Part shown: piece by piece, positions 1 to 5,862 of the stretch
Layout: each line of letters starts with the position of its first letter
Position numbering within the stretch: position 1 is the stretch's first letter
IMG/VR virus record: IMGVR_UViG_3300014050_000132
Location: 1 to 24,388 of that record
Direction: 5' to 3' (one strand)
DNA: 24,388 nt
Origin: a virus
Made by a program: the position numbers and the translations under genes
Notes under the pieces: model-generated
Told to the model about the DNA's origin: nothing
Database searches by the model: none
The model's input: only the letters and a program-made list of their open reading frames with translations

Positions 1-267
1 TGTATATTCTTGGGCAGGAATTGTTGTTCCTGTTTCAATGATGTTGCCACCTAGTGCTGCAGCAATTGATTGTGCTGCTGCTTGTGCTGATACTGGTGCT
101 GATGCACCACGAACTGCTGCTTCTAGTTCTTGTGCTGCTGATGCAATTGCTGCAATTGAATGTGCAACAATGTTATCTAGTTCATCTCCGCTTTCTGCTC
201 GGACTGTTACTAAACTACCTGCTGCTGTCTTAACTGTGATACTGATTGGTGCTTCTGTGCTAGGCAC
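1..267 (-). CDS. Conserved phage protein of unknown function, partial (C-terminus beyond left edge)
   Basis: The reading frame is open from a GTG at 265-267 to the left edge (89 codons). An AAGGAG ribosome site lies six bases upstream, inside the end of the nuclease gene, and the two genes overlap by 8 bp. The visible N-terminus begins VPSTEAPISITVKTAAGS, continues with LVTVRA and a hydrophilic helix, and then becomes very rich in Ala, Gln and Ser. It looks like a short beta-rich domain followed by an Ala-rich linker. The position directly after a RecB/Cas4-like nuclease suggests a part in DNA metabolism, such as a single-strand binding or accessory protein, but no diagnostic motif is visible. 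The remainder, possibly with metal-binding residues, is outside the window. The plus-strand frame at 38-379 is a shadow of this gene. Confidence 0.75.
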   Translation of the reverse strand, partial: MPSTEAPISITVKTAAGSLVTVRAESGDELDNIVAHSIAAIASAAQELEAAVRGASAPVSAQAAAQSIAAALGGNIIETGTTIPAQEYT

Positions 268-1042
268 TATCTTCTCCTTGCTCGAATGGAGTAGCCAGAC
301 CCTTTTGGTCTCGCCACTTTCTTACCTTCATTGCAAACTGTACACCTTTCCATCCTTCTTTGATGTCAATCCATACTAGTTTGCATGTTCCTGTCCCTGC
401 TGGGGCATGAACAATTATTGCTTTCTCTTTATTGATATCGCCCCACGTACCGCGGGTTTCCGTATCAGTCATGTACGGGGACCCGTTTGCGTAGATTGCT
501 AACTGCATAGCAATATTATTTGGGTGGTCAATACGACCTGTCTTTAAGTCTGCGATAAATCTTTCGCCTTTATATTCAACAACTCTATCTGGAGTACCTG
601 CAATTTTATACTTGTCTAGTACTGTGAATTGCTCAATGTAAATCTTAGTAAGAACACTTGTTGCTTGTTCATAGGCTTTAATATCTGGCATCCACTGCTC
701 TGGGAATACACCTAACTCTAAACCTAAATCTAGTTTCTCTGTTAGTGCGTGGATTGCTGTACCAATAGTGGCTGCTTTACTAGCGCCTGCTACTTCCATT
801 GCTTCTTCGATATAAGCATTAACTAACTTGTTGTTGTCTCCTGCTACACCAATTGCTAATAATAAGTCTGGTCTGCTTGTTAAACCTATTGCAGCCATAC
901 GCATTTTCCATGCTGTTAATGCAGAGGCATCATCTAAACTGTTAGCAATAGTTGTTGCACGAGTATAAGCAACTGGCTTTCCTCCATTAGGTGGAACAAC
1001 TAGCGGTCTACCGTATCTATCTCGTTCTATTTCTGTAGGCAT
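260..1042 (-). CDS. PD-(D/E)XK nuclease, Cas4/RecB-like exonuclease
   Basis: This 260-residue protein has the expected ordered motifs of the RecB/Cas4 nuclease family: a His in GTAIHAL (H98), an Asp in IAGTPDR (D152), the DLK core of FIADLKTG (D165, K167), and a QLAIY motif (Q180, Y184). Such enzymes degrade DNA with Mg2+ or Mn2+, and in phages they usually serve recombination or replication-end processing. The length is normal for stand-alone phage members. The four-cysteine iron-sulphur cluster of true Cas4 is not evident, so a plain RecB-like exonuclease is the safer name. The ATG start is set by AAGGAG five to six bases upstream. The gene overlaps the next one by 8 bp. The family call is strong; the exact substrate is inference. 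Confidence 0.85.
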   Translation of the reverse strand: MPTEIERDRYGRPLVVPPNGGKPVAYTRATTIANSLDDASALTAWKMRMAAIGLTSRPDLLLAIGVAGDNNKLVNAYIEEAMEVAGASKAATIGTAIHALTEKLDLGLELGVFPEQWMPDIKAYEQATSVLTKIYIEQFTVLDKYKIAGTPDRVVEYKGERFIADLKTGRIDHPNNIAMQLAIYANGSPYMTDTETRGTWGDINKEKAIIVHAPAGTGTCKLVWIDIKEGWKGVQFAMKVRKWRDQKGLATPFEQGEDSA

Positions 1043-1175
1043 TTATCTCCTTGTTAATTGATGTCCCGTGTTCGCAGATGGCGGGACCACCCATCCCCAA
1101 GTCTAACACATGGTCGAAATGAACAAAGTCCCATGTGCTAGATAGCGACTCTTGATGGTAGTTAAGAGAGCGACA

Positions 1176-1610
1176 CTACTCTCTTTCGATTCCATACACA
1201 TTTACTTCTTGACCATCTATATCTAAGTCGTAGCCGTTGACTTCGATATTGTCATTGATAATATCTTCAGCCTCTTCAGGGGAAGAAGCCTTGATACCAG
1301 TGACTGTAACTGTAATCTCTACAGTTGCTGACCAAGTTGTTACTAATGTATCTGAGCCGATTGACTCTAGCAATTCGTTAACGCCCTCACGTGTAACGGT
1401 TGCTTCATCACCACCATCTTCAAATGCTTCAGTAAAGAAATCATATACCTTGGCACGAATGCTAGCAAGTTTTCTATATGACTCTTGTTGTTCTACTAGT
1501 ATTGCTTCATGCTTTCTTTTAAATGCTTGTTCACTCTTAATTAGTTCTTTGAGTGATTCTTCTGTGAAGTTGTAGGTTGTTCCATCTACTGTGATTGGGT
1601 TTAGGTACAC
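1176..1610 (-). CDS. Hypothetical protein, coiled-coil N-terminal half and acidic beta-rich C-terminal half
   Basis: A 144-residue product starting at GTG (1608-1610), with AAGGAG four bases upstream. It begins MYLNPITVDGTTYNFTEES. Residues of about 20-65 are charged and helical, rich in Glu, Lys and Gln, and likely form a coiled coil. The C-terminal half alternates hydrophobic and polar residues (SATVEITVTVTGIKA), followed by a very acidic end. The family is not recognised. The layout resembles small helical phage proteins with a C-terminal ferredoxin-like sandwich, but this is only an impression. It lies 8 bp downstream of the DUF932 gene and is followed by a 133 bp gap before the nuclease gene. 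The same frame stays open for about 52 codons past its TAG stop (see findings). Confidence 0.8.
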   Translation of the reverse strand: MYLNPITVDGTTYNFTEESLKELIKSEQAFKRKHEAILVEQQESYRKLASIRAKVYDFFTEAFEDGGDEATVTREGVNELLESIGSDTLVTTWSATVEITVTVTGIKASSPEEAEDIINDNIEVNGYDLDIDGQEVNVYGIERE

Positions 1611-1618
1611 GATTCTCC

Positions 1619-2572
1619 TTAGATTGAGAGTAGTTCTAGTGCTCGTAGTTTAATACCATCATTGCGTCCTGCCAAGGTAGCAATGCTAGCATCTCTGTGA
1701 GAGTAGTGGTCTGCGTATTCGACAACTGCCTGCCACAAACCAAACTCTGTATTGCGGATGTTCTCCTGTGTTGGGCTATCTGTATAGATAGCAAGTGCCT
1801 TCTGCCGTGCATTGAGAGCACGGGACTTAGCGTTCTTCTCGCCTTTGCTGAGTAGGTGCACTGGCGATTGCTCAATTTTGGTAGGCAATGCCCATACTTT
1901 CTTGAAGTATGCAGTTGCCTTAGCAATGTCTGCCTCACGCTGGATGAGATGGTTAGCCAGGTCACTATACATATCAATGCTTGAGTAGGTCAGGTCAAGA
2001 ATGTTTCGCATATCAGATACTGATAGCACTGCGTTTTGGGTATGACGCAGAGTATAAGTATGTGCTTTGTTCTTAGCCTTGAAGATACGATTGATTTGGT
2101 TGGAACAAAACAATCGCTCAATGATAGGGCGTAGTATTACTGATGATGAACCATCATGACTGGTCCTGGCTAGCAAGAAGGCAGCATGTGGGTCGCCCTT
2201 GATTTCCATCTCTCTTGGTAATGACATGAGCATCCATACTTTTGCTCCGCCATCGTACTCACCTGCTGCTGCATAGCGAGCCTCGCCTGAATCAATCAAT
2301 CCATCTAGTGAGCCAAAGACTTCAGAGTTCTGAAAGACTTTGTACTTGTTACCTACTACACCAATGACTGACTCTTTGCCATCATGTTTCTTTACTACTG
2401 CTTGCTTGTTAGGTACATGCATAAACTGTTCTGTATGCATGTCTGACAGGCTAACTGTCCAGTTAAGTCCTGCCTGTTCTGCTACTTGTGCTGCGCTAGT
2501 TGCTTCAACTGCTACGCCTGCTTTCTGCCAGGCTGAGCGGTTTGGTTTATCTACTACATTTGCTGTAGTCAT
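1619..2572 (-). CDS. DUF932 / TIGR03299-type phage- and plasmid-associated protein
   Basis: A 317-residue protein with the layout of the DUF932 family. The early part has LNWTVSLSD, then GKESVIGVVGNKYKVFQNSE (about residues 64-83), the aromatic/Gly-rich EYDGGAKVWMLMSLP segment, and a Cys/Asn core (RLFCSNQINR) before a long helical C-terminus. DUF932 proteins are common on plasmids and actinophages; their biochemical role is unknown, and they often sit with recombination or replication genes, as here with the Cas4-like nuclease downstream. The length matches the family (about 300-350 aa). The ATG is preceded by AAAGGAACAC. The overlapping minus-strand frame at 1636-1977 is a shadow. The family call rests on pattern memory and not on a search. 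Confidence 0.82.
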   Translation of the reverse strand: MTTANVVDKPNRSAWQKAGVAVEATSAAQVAEQAGLNWTVSLSDMHTEQFMHVPNKQAVVKKHDGKESVIGVVGNKYKVFQNSEVFGSLDGLIDSGEARYAAAGEYDGGAKVWMLMSLPREMEIKGDPHAAFLLARTSHDGSSSVILRPIIERLFCSNQINRIFKAKNKAHTYTLRHTQNAVLSVSDMRNILDLTYSSIDMYSDLANHLIQREADIAKATAYFKKVWALPTKIEQSPVHLLSKGEKNAKSRALNARQKALAIYTDSPTQENIRNTEFGLWQAVVEYADHYSHRDASIATLAGRNDGIKLRALELLSI

Positions 2573-2584
2573 GTGTTCCTTTCT

Positions 2585-3070
2585 TTACCATGAAGCCTGA
2601 TACTCGAAGGCCCATCCTTCGGGTACATCTTCAATGAGTTTGCTTACTATCTTTACGGTCTTTTCAATGCCGTAAAAATACCAATCGTCATACTCTGTGC
2701 TGCCGAAGAAGAAGCCAGAGCCTGTTGGTAGTAGTGTATCTGCTTTACTGTGGTCTGCCAATACTTCTTCACATAGAATCTTTAAGTCAATTAAAGAACT
2801 ACGTGGTACATAGATTGGCTGGCACTCGTCCTTGCCGTCTGCTAATTCCTCAACAAACCAGTTATGGATAGCATTAACTTTGCGCCAGTATCCAACTTGA
2901 ATAGATACTGATGCAAAGGCTAACTCTTCTGGGTCATAAGCCCAATCTGTAGCCCCGACTAGTGAGGTTAGGATTGTGTAATCAGCATTAAGTTTCTTAT
3001 TGTGTGTTTCTGGTTCCCACTCAATAGATGAGATGCCTTTACGGGCATAGAGATACATGTCCAATCCCAT
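2585..3070 (-). CDS. MGLDMYL-family conserved hypothetical protein
   Basis: A 161-residue protein opening with MGLDMYLYARKG, the signature of a small family found across bacterial and phage genomes with no settled function (homologues are sometimes mislabelled as metabolic enzymes). Further conserved-looking parts are GYWRKVNAIHNWFVEEL (about residues 59-75), which carries the usual W-R-K-N-x-I-H-x-W pattern, and an aromatic-rich C-terminal stretch with GFFFGSTEYDDWYF. The start codon lies two bases after the stop of the gene upstream, so translation is probably coupled; no strong ribosome site of its own is seen. It lies 12 bp upstream of the DUF932 gene. The function is unknown. Confidence 0.8.
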   Translation of the reverse strand: MGLDMYLYARKGISSIEWEPETHNKKLNADYTILTSLVGATDWAYDPEELAFASVSIQVGYWRKVNAIHNWFVEELADGKDECQPIYVPRSSLIDLKILCEEVLADHSKADTLLPTGSGFFFGSTEYDDWYFYGIEKTVKIVSKLIEDVPEGWAFEYQASW

Positions 3071-3072
3071 GA

Positions 3073-3570
3073 TTAGATACCCATACCTTCCTTGACCTTT
3101 GGATGTAGTTCATGTGTCATTGCAGTGAATGCACCTGCTGGCCATCCTGAATTGAATACACGATTAAGCAACTGTGCTAGCGAATAACGTGGGTCATTCT
3201 CTAGTGCTTTTGATAGTACTGACTTTGCTGATGTGTCTTCGATTGAGTATAGATTTGCAGCCAAGATACTAGCAACTGGTGCAATGAACTCACCTGGAAC
3301 TACATCCATAAAGCAAGCAAGGTATGCATTGACTGCCTCAACTGGACGCTCAGATGGTAAACCTAATACAAAGTCACGCAGTTGAATGTCTTTGTTAAGA
3401 CCTGCTGTTATCTCTGCAATGTGGTTATCATCTGGTGCCTGACCTGAATCAATCTGTGAATAGATTGCATCTGTTAAACGCTTGCGCTGTGCTTGTAGTG
3501 TTGTTTCTTTACCATCTTCATCTAACAAGATGTTATGGTAATTTGTGATTTCTTCTACTGTTACTGTCAT
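3073..3570 (-). CDS. DUF4192-like protein (C-terminal part of the family only)
   Basis: A 165-residue protein. Its second half resembles the C-terminal part of DUF4192, a family found mainly in actinobacteria: a helical pattern with ASILAANLYSIEDTSA, then ALENDPRYSLAQLLNRVF (about residues 126-144), where 'dP.YsLA.lL' is the familiar core, and a closing Gly-Trp-Pro turn. A line with LRDFVLGLP corresponds to the 'RDwal' helix of the family. Full DUF4192 proteins are roughly twice as long, so this is a short phage version or a domain fragment captured from a host. It starts at ATG with a strong AAGGAG. The function of the family is not known. The assignment is from pattern memory, moderately sure. 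Confidence 0.72.
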   Translation of the reverse strand: MTVTVEEITNYHNILLDEDGKETTLQAQRKRLTDAIYSQIDSGQAPDDNHIAEITAGLNKDIQLRDFVLGLPSERPVEAVNAYLACFMDVVPGEFIAPVASILAANLYSIEDTSAKSVLSKALENDPRYSLAQLLNRVFNSGWPAGAFTAMTHELHPKVKEGMGI

Positions 3571-3588
3571 TTCTTTCTCCTTAGTTAG

Positions 3589-4002
3589 TTAGTACCAACC
3601 ATTGCTTCGCCAATGAGACCAAGCAATTGATGGTTTTTCGTAGCGGTGCTGGATGTATGCCAGCCCACGCTCAACTTGGAGCGGGGCTGGCGTTTCTGGG
3701 TCAAGATTAAGCAACTGTGGAATGCCGAATGCTGAACTGTTTGGATTATTTGCTGCTGGATTCCAGGCTGATTCCTTGCCCCATAGTTTCATAAGTGCAC
3801 GGTGCTCAGACAAGTTCCATTCTGGGTACGCCATGCGCATGAACTGTTTTGCATATAACTTCAGGGCACGAGGAGTCCAATGGAACTCGCTCATCTCTGT
3901 TGGTTTTGGCTCTGTATGTGCTTGTGCTGCTGGCATGTGCCACGGTAGCAGCGACAAGAATGCTACGTACCATGCTGTAAGCATTGCGAATAGTTTCTTC
4001 AT
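3589..4002 (-). CDS. Secreted lytic transglycosylase (SLT-like), peptidoglycan hydrolase
   Basis: A 137-residue protein with a classic signal peptide: MKK, a hydrophobic core to about residue 20, and a cleavage site after AAQA (about residue 28). The mature part is a compact SLT domain: LWGKESAWNP carries the likely catalytic Glu (E77), followed by SSAFGIPQLL (about residues 89-98), then ERGLAYIQHRY and the closing SHWRSNGWY typical of actinobacterial transglycosylase C-termini. It would cleave the glycan strands of peptidoglycan outside the membrane. It lies in the leftward block and not with the capsid genes. Its ATG overlaps the TGA of a 29-residue membrane peptide, so the two are probably translated together. 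Roles in lysis, in cell-wall change during infection, or in superinfection control are all possible. Confidence 0.85.
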   Translation of the reverse strand: MKKLFAMLTAWYVAFLSLLPWHMPAAQAHTEPKPTEMSEFHWTPRALKLYAKQFMRMAYPEWNLSEHRALMKLWGKESAWNPAANNPNSSAFGIPQLLNLDPETPAPLQVERGLAYIQHRYEKPSIAWSHWRSNGWY

Positions 4003-4088
4003 CTAACAACCCATCTGTAGAGGATATAGAAAACTGTAATGAGGAATGCCCAGGACTGTAGTGGTGTAAGAGGGAGGATTTCATTCAT
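3999..4088 (-). CDS. 29-residue single-span membrane peptide, coupled to the transglycosylase gene
   Basis: A 29-residue frame: MNEILPLTPLQSWAF, followed by a hydrophobic stretch (LITVFYILY) and a basic end (RWVVR). Residues of about 9-24 can span a membrane once, with the positive end likely inside. AGAGGAT lies about six bases before the ATG. The stop TGA (3999-4001) overlaps the ATG of the transglycosylase gene (4000-4002). The start overlaps the end of the upstream microgene by 8 bp (ATGAATGA). A tiny membrane protein next to a wall hydrolase suggests a holin-like or anchoring partner, but real holins are normally longer, so this is inference. A longer in-frame reading from ATG triplets near 4144-4152 exists but has a poorer ribosome site. 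Confidence 0.6.
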   Translation of the reverse strand: MNEILPLTPLQSWAFLITVFYILYRWVVR

Positions 4089-4155
4089 CGTTATCCTCTG
4101 AGTTGCAGATGTCGCATAATGTGCCGCACTGACTGCAGCGTGCATCATCATTCAT
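4081..4155 (-). CDS. 24-residue zinc-ribbon microprotein (CxxC-x3-CxxC)
   Basis: A 24-residue frame: MNDDARCSQCGTLCDICNSE followed by an acidic end. Cysteines at 7, 10, 14 and 17 form two CxxC knuckles that could hold one zinc ion. It overlaps the upstream microgene by 8 bp and the downstream membrane-peptide gene by 8 bp, both times through the string ATGAATGA, so the same junction is used twice. The ribosome site is only fair (GGATG in the upstream gene). Four regularly placed cysteines in so short a peptide are hard to attribute to chance. The function is unknown; a protein- or RNA-contacting zinc knuckle is the natural guess. Confidence 0.55.
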   Translation of the reverse strand: MNDDARCSQCGTLCDICNSEDNDE

Positions 4156-4258
4156 CGCCCCACATCCTATCTGGCTCTGTGTATACATCAGTATCATCTT
4201 CTTCATCTATGTCTTTGTCAAGCGCTATATCATCTTCTAGTGGTGGTTCGTATCCCAT
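4148..4258 (-). CDS. 36-residue acidic microprotein
   Basis: A 36-residue frame beginning MGYEPPLEDDIALDKDIDEE and ending RMWGDE, with about 15 Asp or Glu residues. AAAGGA lies six bases upstream of the ATG. It starts three bases after the stop of the previous microgene and overlaps the next one by 8 bp. The strong negative charge recalls small DNA-mimic or inhibitor proteins, but there is no specific family match. Its reality is supported by the ribosome site and by the tight packing within the run. Confidence 0.6.
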   Translation of the reverse strand: MGYEPPLEDDIALDKDIDEEDDTDVYTEPDRMWGDE

Positions 4259-4261
4259 TGT

Positions 4262-4387
4262 CTATCCTTTCGGGCAGTCATCGTATGGATGTTCGTGTGG
4301 TTCTGTATCTTCACACATGCAGAAACCGTATTGTTCTACCTGTGTTTCATGTGTTAGTTCTGCTTGCTCTGACCAACTGCTATTCAT
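4262..4387 (-). CDS. 41-residue Cys/His-rich microprotein
   Basis: A 41-residue frame. The first half is polar (MNSSWSEQAELTHETQ) and the second half holds GFCMCEDTEPHEHPYDDC, giving CxC, HxH and a final Cys that could bind a metal ion. AGGA lies eight bases before the ATG, inside the end of the 92-residue gene, and the two overlap by 8 bp. The resemblance to short 'C.C......H.H....C' proteins of actinophages is only general. The function is unknown. Confidence 0.62.
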   Translation of the reverse strand: MNSSWSEQAELTHETQVEQYGFCMCEDTEPHEHPYDDCPKG

Positions 4388-4658
4388 TGTCGTCTTCCTG
4401 TACCCAAGGATATAGTCTGTGTTGTTCAATAATGGCGTGGGCAGGCGCAGTATTCTGCCCGCGCCATGTCATACCTTCAGGTAATTCAATCTTACGGTCA
4501 AGATTGTCTTCCCAATATGCTTCGATTGCATCGAGGCATGCTTGTGCTGCTGATACTGGTATTGGTGGATAGAAGTTACTGCTTAGGTGTATCTCTATCT
4601 GTTGCCGTGGAGTTAGACTATCTATGCTGGCTAGATGTCCTGCAAATTGTCCGCCCAT
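4380..4658 (-). CDS. Small conserved-looking phage protein of unknown function
   Basis: A 92-residue protein: LTPRQQIEIHLSSNFYPPIP (about residues 15-34), then a helix LDAIEAYWEDN, then IELPEGMTWRGQNTAPAHAI (about residues 57-76) and a Trp/acidic end. The pattern 'FYPP.P......ld.i.ayw......ieLPeg..wRG..tAPa.aii..h.l..W' looks like a small family from actinobacterial phages with no assigned role. The start ATG directly follows the TAA of the upstream gene (TAAATG), so translation is probably coupled. There is no membrane segment and no cysteine cluster. Confidence 0.75.
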   Translation of the reverse strand: MGGQFAGHLASIDSLTPRQQIEIHLSSNFYPPIPVSAAQACLDAIEAYWEDNLDRKIELPEGMTWRGQNTAPAHAIIEQHRLYPWVQEDDNE

Positions 4659-4853
4659 TTAGTTATCTGCTTTAACTAATAGGCGCTCATCTACTAATGT
4701 AGACATATTTCTAGTTGATACTCCACGATTAGTGCAGTAGGCTTGGTATAGTTCTGCATATTCTTCATAATACTTACGGCTTAAAAAGCGCTTCGCATAG
4801 TCTGATGCTGCAGTTTTGATTACTGAGATTTCTTTGGCTGTTAGTTCAGTCAT
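4659..4853 (-). CDS. 64-residue hypothetical protein, helical and tyrosine-rich
   Basis: A 64-residue protein, mostly helical, with the Tyr-rich, amphipathic segment SRKYYEEYAELYQAYCTN in the middle (about residues 25-42). A strong GGAGGAAG lies before the ATG, and the start forms a TAATG junction with the stop of the 43-residue gene upstream. The next gene follows directly. The family is not recognised. The 'eYaeLYqayc..rGv' pattern is reminiscent of small phage helical proteins, but nothing firm can be said. Confidence 0.72.
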   Translation of the reverse strand: MTELTAKEISVIKTAASDYAKRFLSRKYYEEYAELYQAYCTNRGVSTRNMSTLVDERLLVKADN

Positions 4854-4984
4854 TACTCTTCCTCCACATAGATTCTGCCTGTTGCCATCATCTCTTCGAG
4901 GATATTATTGGCTGCCTTGAGAGATAGGATAGCCTTATCAATAGACTCATTCAAGTCTGCTATTTCATTTACTGTGTATGACAT
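4853..4984 (-). CDS. 43-residue helical, acidic microprotein
   Basis: A 43-residue frame starting MSYTVNEIADLNESIDKAIL and ending in MMATGRIYVEEE. Almost the whole chain should be one or two amphipathic helices (leucine and isoleucine at heptad-like spacing), which suits a small coiled-coil dimer. AGGAGAAACAAACT precedes the ATG. The start overlaps the end of the zinc-ribbon gene upstream by 20 bp, and its TAA shares a base with the ATG of the next gene (TAATG). The function is unknown. Confidence 0.65.
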   Translation of the reverse strand: MSYTVNEIADLNESIDKAILSLKAANNILEEMMATGRIYVEEE

Positions 4985-5117
4985 AGTTTGTTTCTCCTAA
5001 CTTTGCCCATGCACATGGGCTGCAGTAGTTTCTGGGGCTGGTTCTATTTACATCTACCATAATGTCCATGCCACATGAGTGGCAGAACTGAATTGAATAC
5101 TTTACTTGGTTGTCCAT
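4965..5117 (-). CDS. 50-residue zinc-ribbon protein (two CxxC pairs)
   Basis: A 50-residue frame: MDNQVKYSIQFCHSCGMDI, a linker with VDVNRTSP, then NYCSPCAWAKLGETN. Cysteines 12, 15, 32 and 35 form two CxxC pairs 16 residues apart, a normal treble-clef or zinc-ribbon spacing. AAGGA lies six bases before the ATG. The gene begins inside the end of the 67-residue membrane-protein gene (16 bp overlap) and its end overlaps the next gene by 20 bp. Zinc ribbons of this size usually contact nucleic acid or another protein. No specific family is recognised. Confidence 0.65.
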   Translation of the reverse strand: MDNQVKYSIQFCHSCGMDIMVDVNRTSPRNYCSPCAWAKLGETNYVIHSK

Positions 5118-5305
5118 AGGTCTTCCTTGGCTATGTCTGGGTCGTAGTAGACATGGTTGGCTGCTCTGGCTGTGCGTAAAGCACGGCGCAGGTCTGTGTT
5201 CTCACGCATGAGTAACATGTTCTGTCTGATAGCAAGGGTGATGACTGCTACAGATGTAGTTAAAGCAATAAGAATGGCTAGCATTGTGAATGAATCTAAT
5301 AACAT
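5102..5305 (-). CDS. Small membrane-anchored protein with cytoplasmic coiled coil
   Basis: A 67-residue protein. Residues of about 5-26 form one hydrophobic span (FTMLAILIALTTSVAVITLA), followed by a basic, helical part (LLMRENTDLRRALRTARAA) and a polar end. The positive residues after the span predict that the C-terminus is in the cytoplasm. The shape resembles a holin- or spanin-like accessory or a membrane anchor. Upstream is TAAAAGGAGATAAAA, a strong ribosome site, which overlaps the stop of the 26-residue gene before it. The next gene starts inside its end. No family is recognised. Confidence 0.75.
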   Translation of the reverse strand: MLLDSFTMLAILIALTTSVAVITLAIRQNMLLMRENTDLRRALRTARAANHVYYDPDIAKEDLWTTK

Positions 5306-5307
5306 TT

Positions 5308-5388
5308 TTATCTCCTTTTATGTGAGCACTGGTTAATGGGAACTAGGCAGTCCCCACAATAAACTATATTATCCTGATTGTCTAGCAT
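5308..5388 (-). CDS. 26-residue Cys/His microprotein
   Basis: A 26-residue frame: MLDNQDNIVYCGDCLVPINQ, then CSHKRR. Cys 11, Cys 14, Cys 21 and His 23 give a CxxC-x6-CxH pattern that could bind zinc. The ATG has only a weak AGG-type site upstream (GTAGGTCAAC). The stop codon overlaps the ribosome site of the following membrane-protein gene. It is the first frame after the terminator at 5436-5479, so it would open a new transcript or rely on readthrough. The metal pattern argues for a real gene, but the short length keeps confidence moderate. Confidence 0.5.
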   Translation of the reverse strand: MLDNQDNIVYCGDCLVPINQCSHKRR

Positions 5389-5435
5389 GTTGACCTACTT
5401 CCAGTTGTCTGAACTTATACGGATACCCTGCCAAC

Positions 5436-5479
5436 AAAAAAACAGCAGGTAGTGAGAGCCGAAGCCCCCACTACCTGCT
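5436..5479 (-). terminator. Strong rho-independent terminator with UUCG tetraloop
   Basis: On the minus strand, a perfect 11 bp stem (5444-5454 with 5469-5479) continues through six further G-C/G-U pairs to a C(UUCG)G tetraloop at about 5461-5464. It is followed by a run of seven U (complement of 5436-5442). It lies just after the 103-residue gene and would separate the first two leftward genes from the microgene run. Confidence 0.9.
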
Positions 5480-5485
5480 TATAGA

Positions 5486-5797
5486 TTATACGAGAGATAA
5501 CTTGGTAACTACTTGGTTTTCGTACCACTTGTTATTCTTCTCAGAGAAACTTGAAGTCATATAGCCTTCAATGTTTACAGCGAACTCAGACTCAGTTGAG
5601 TTGATTAGGTTCTCACGAACCCATGCTTGGATTGCAGGGTCTGTGATTGTAATCTGACGGCTTGCGGTGAATTTGCTAGCCATATCACCATTTGGAGTGT
5701 ATTCCAAGCGGCGGTCTACTACAGTTGCTTTGATAACATTATTGTAATCTTTCACTGCCTTGACGATTGAACCATTGAATGTGAATGTGTTTGACAT
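5486..5797 (-). CDS. Small beta-rich protein, possibly an OB-fold single-strand DNA-binding protein
   Basis: A 103-residue protein beginning MSNTFTFNGSIVKAVKDYNN. The order of strands (FNGSIVKAV, VIKATVVDRRLEY, FTASRQITITD, EFAVNIEGYMTS, KWYENQVVTKLSLV) and the short helix AIQAWVRENL in the middle resemble a small SSB-type OB fold; the closing aromatic-rich strand is also SSB-like. No sequence motif proves this and the acidic C-terminal tail of bacterial SSB is missing. AAAAGGAAATAAC precedes the ATG. It is transcribed after the zinc-ribbon gene and directly before the strong terminator, so these two genes may be the most highly expressed of the leftward block. Confidence 0.78.
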   Translation of the reverse strand: MSNTFTFNGSIVKAVKDYNNVIKATVVDRRLEYTPNGDMASKFTASRQITITDPAIQAWVRENLINSTESEFAVNIEGYMTSSFSEKNNKWYENQVVTKLSLV

Positions 5798-5826
5798 GTT
5801 ATTTCCTTTTCTAGTAGTTGTGAGTT

Positions 5827-5862
5827 GGGCTTAGCCCCCGTCACCTGGGACGGGGCAAGCCC
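5827..5862 (-). repeat. Strong intergenic hairpin directly after the zinc-ribbon gene
   Basis: GGGCTT (5827-5832) pairs with AAGCCC (5857-5862) and CCCCGTC (5836-5842) with GACGGGG (5849-5855), with a small bulge between. It starts at the base next to the stop codon of the zinc-ribbon gene. There is no U-run after it on the minus strand, so it may protect or process the mRNA, or act as a partial terminator. Confidence 0.7.

Noticed and set aside
38-379. 113-codon plus-strand frame rich in Ala, Ser and Cys
   Set aside because: It is a shadow of the minus-strand genes at 1-267 and 260-1042, which have good ribosome sites and family motifs; it has no ribosome site.
3806-4084. 92-codon minus-strand frame starting MKSSLLHHYS
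   Set aside because: It lies out of frame across the transglycosylase and membrane-peptide genes, which have better start signals and clear features.
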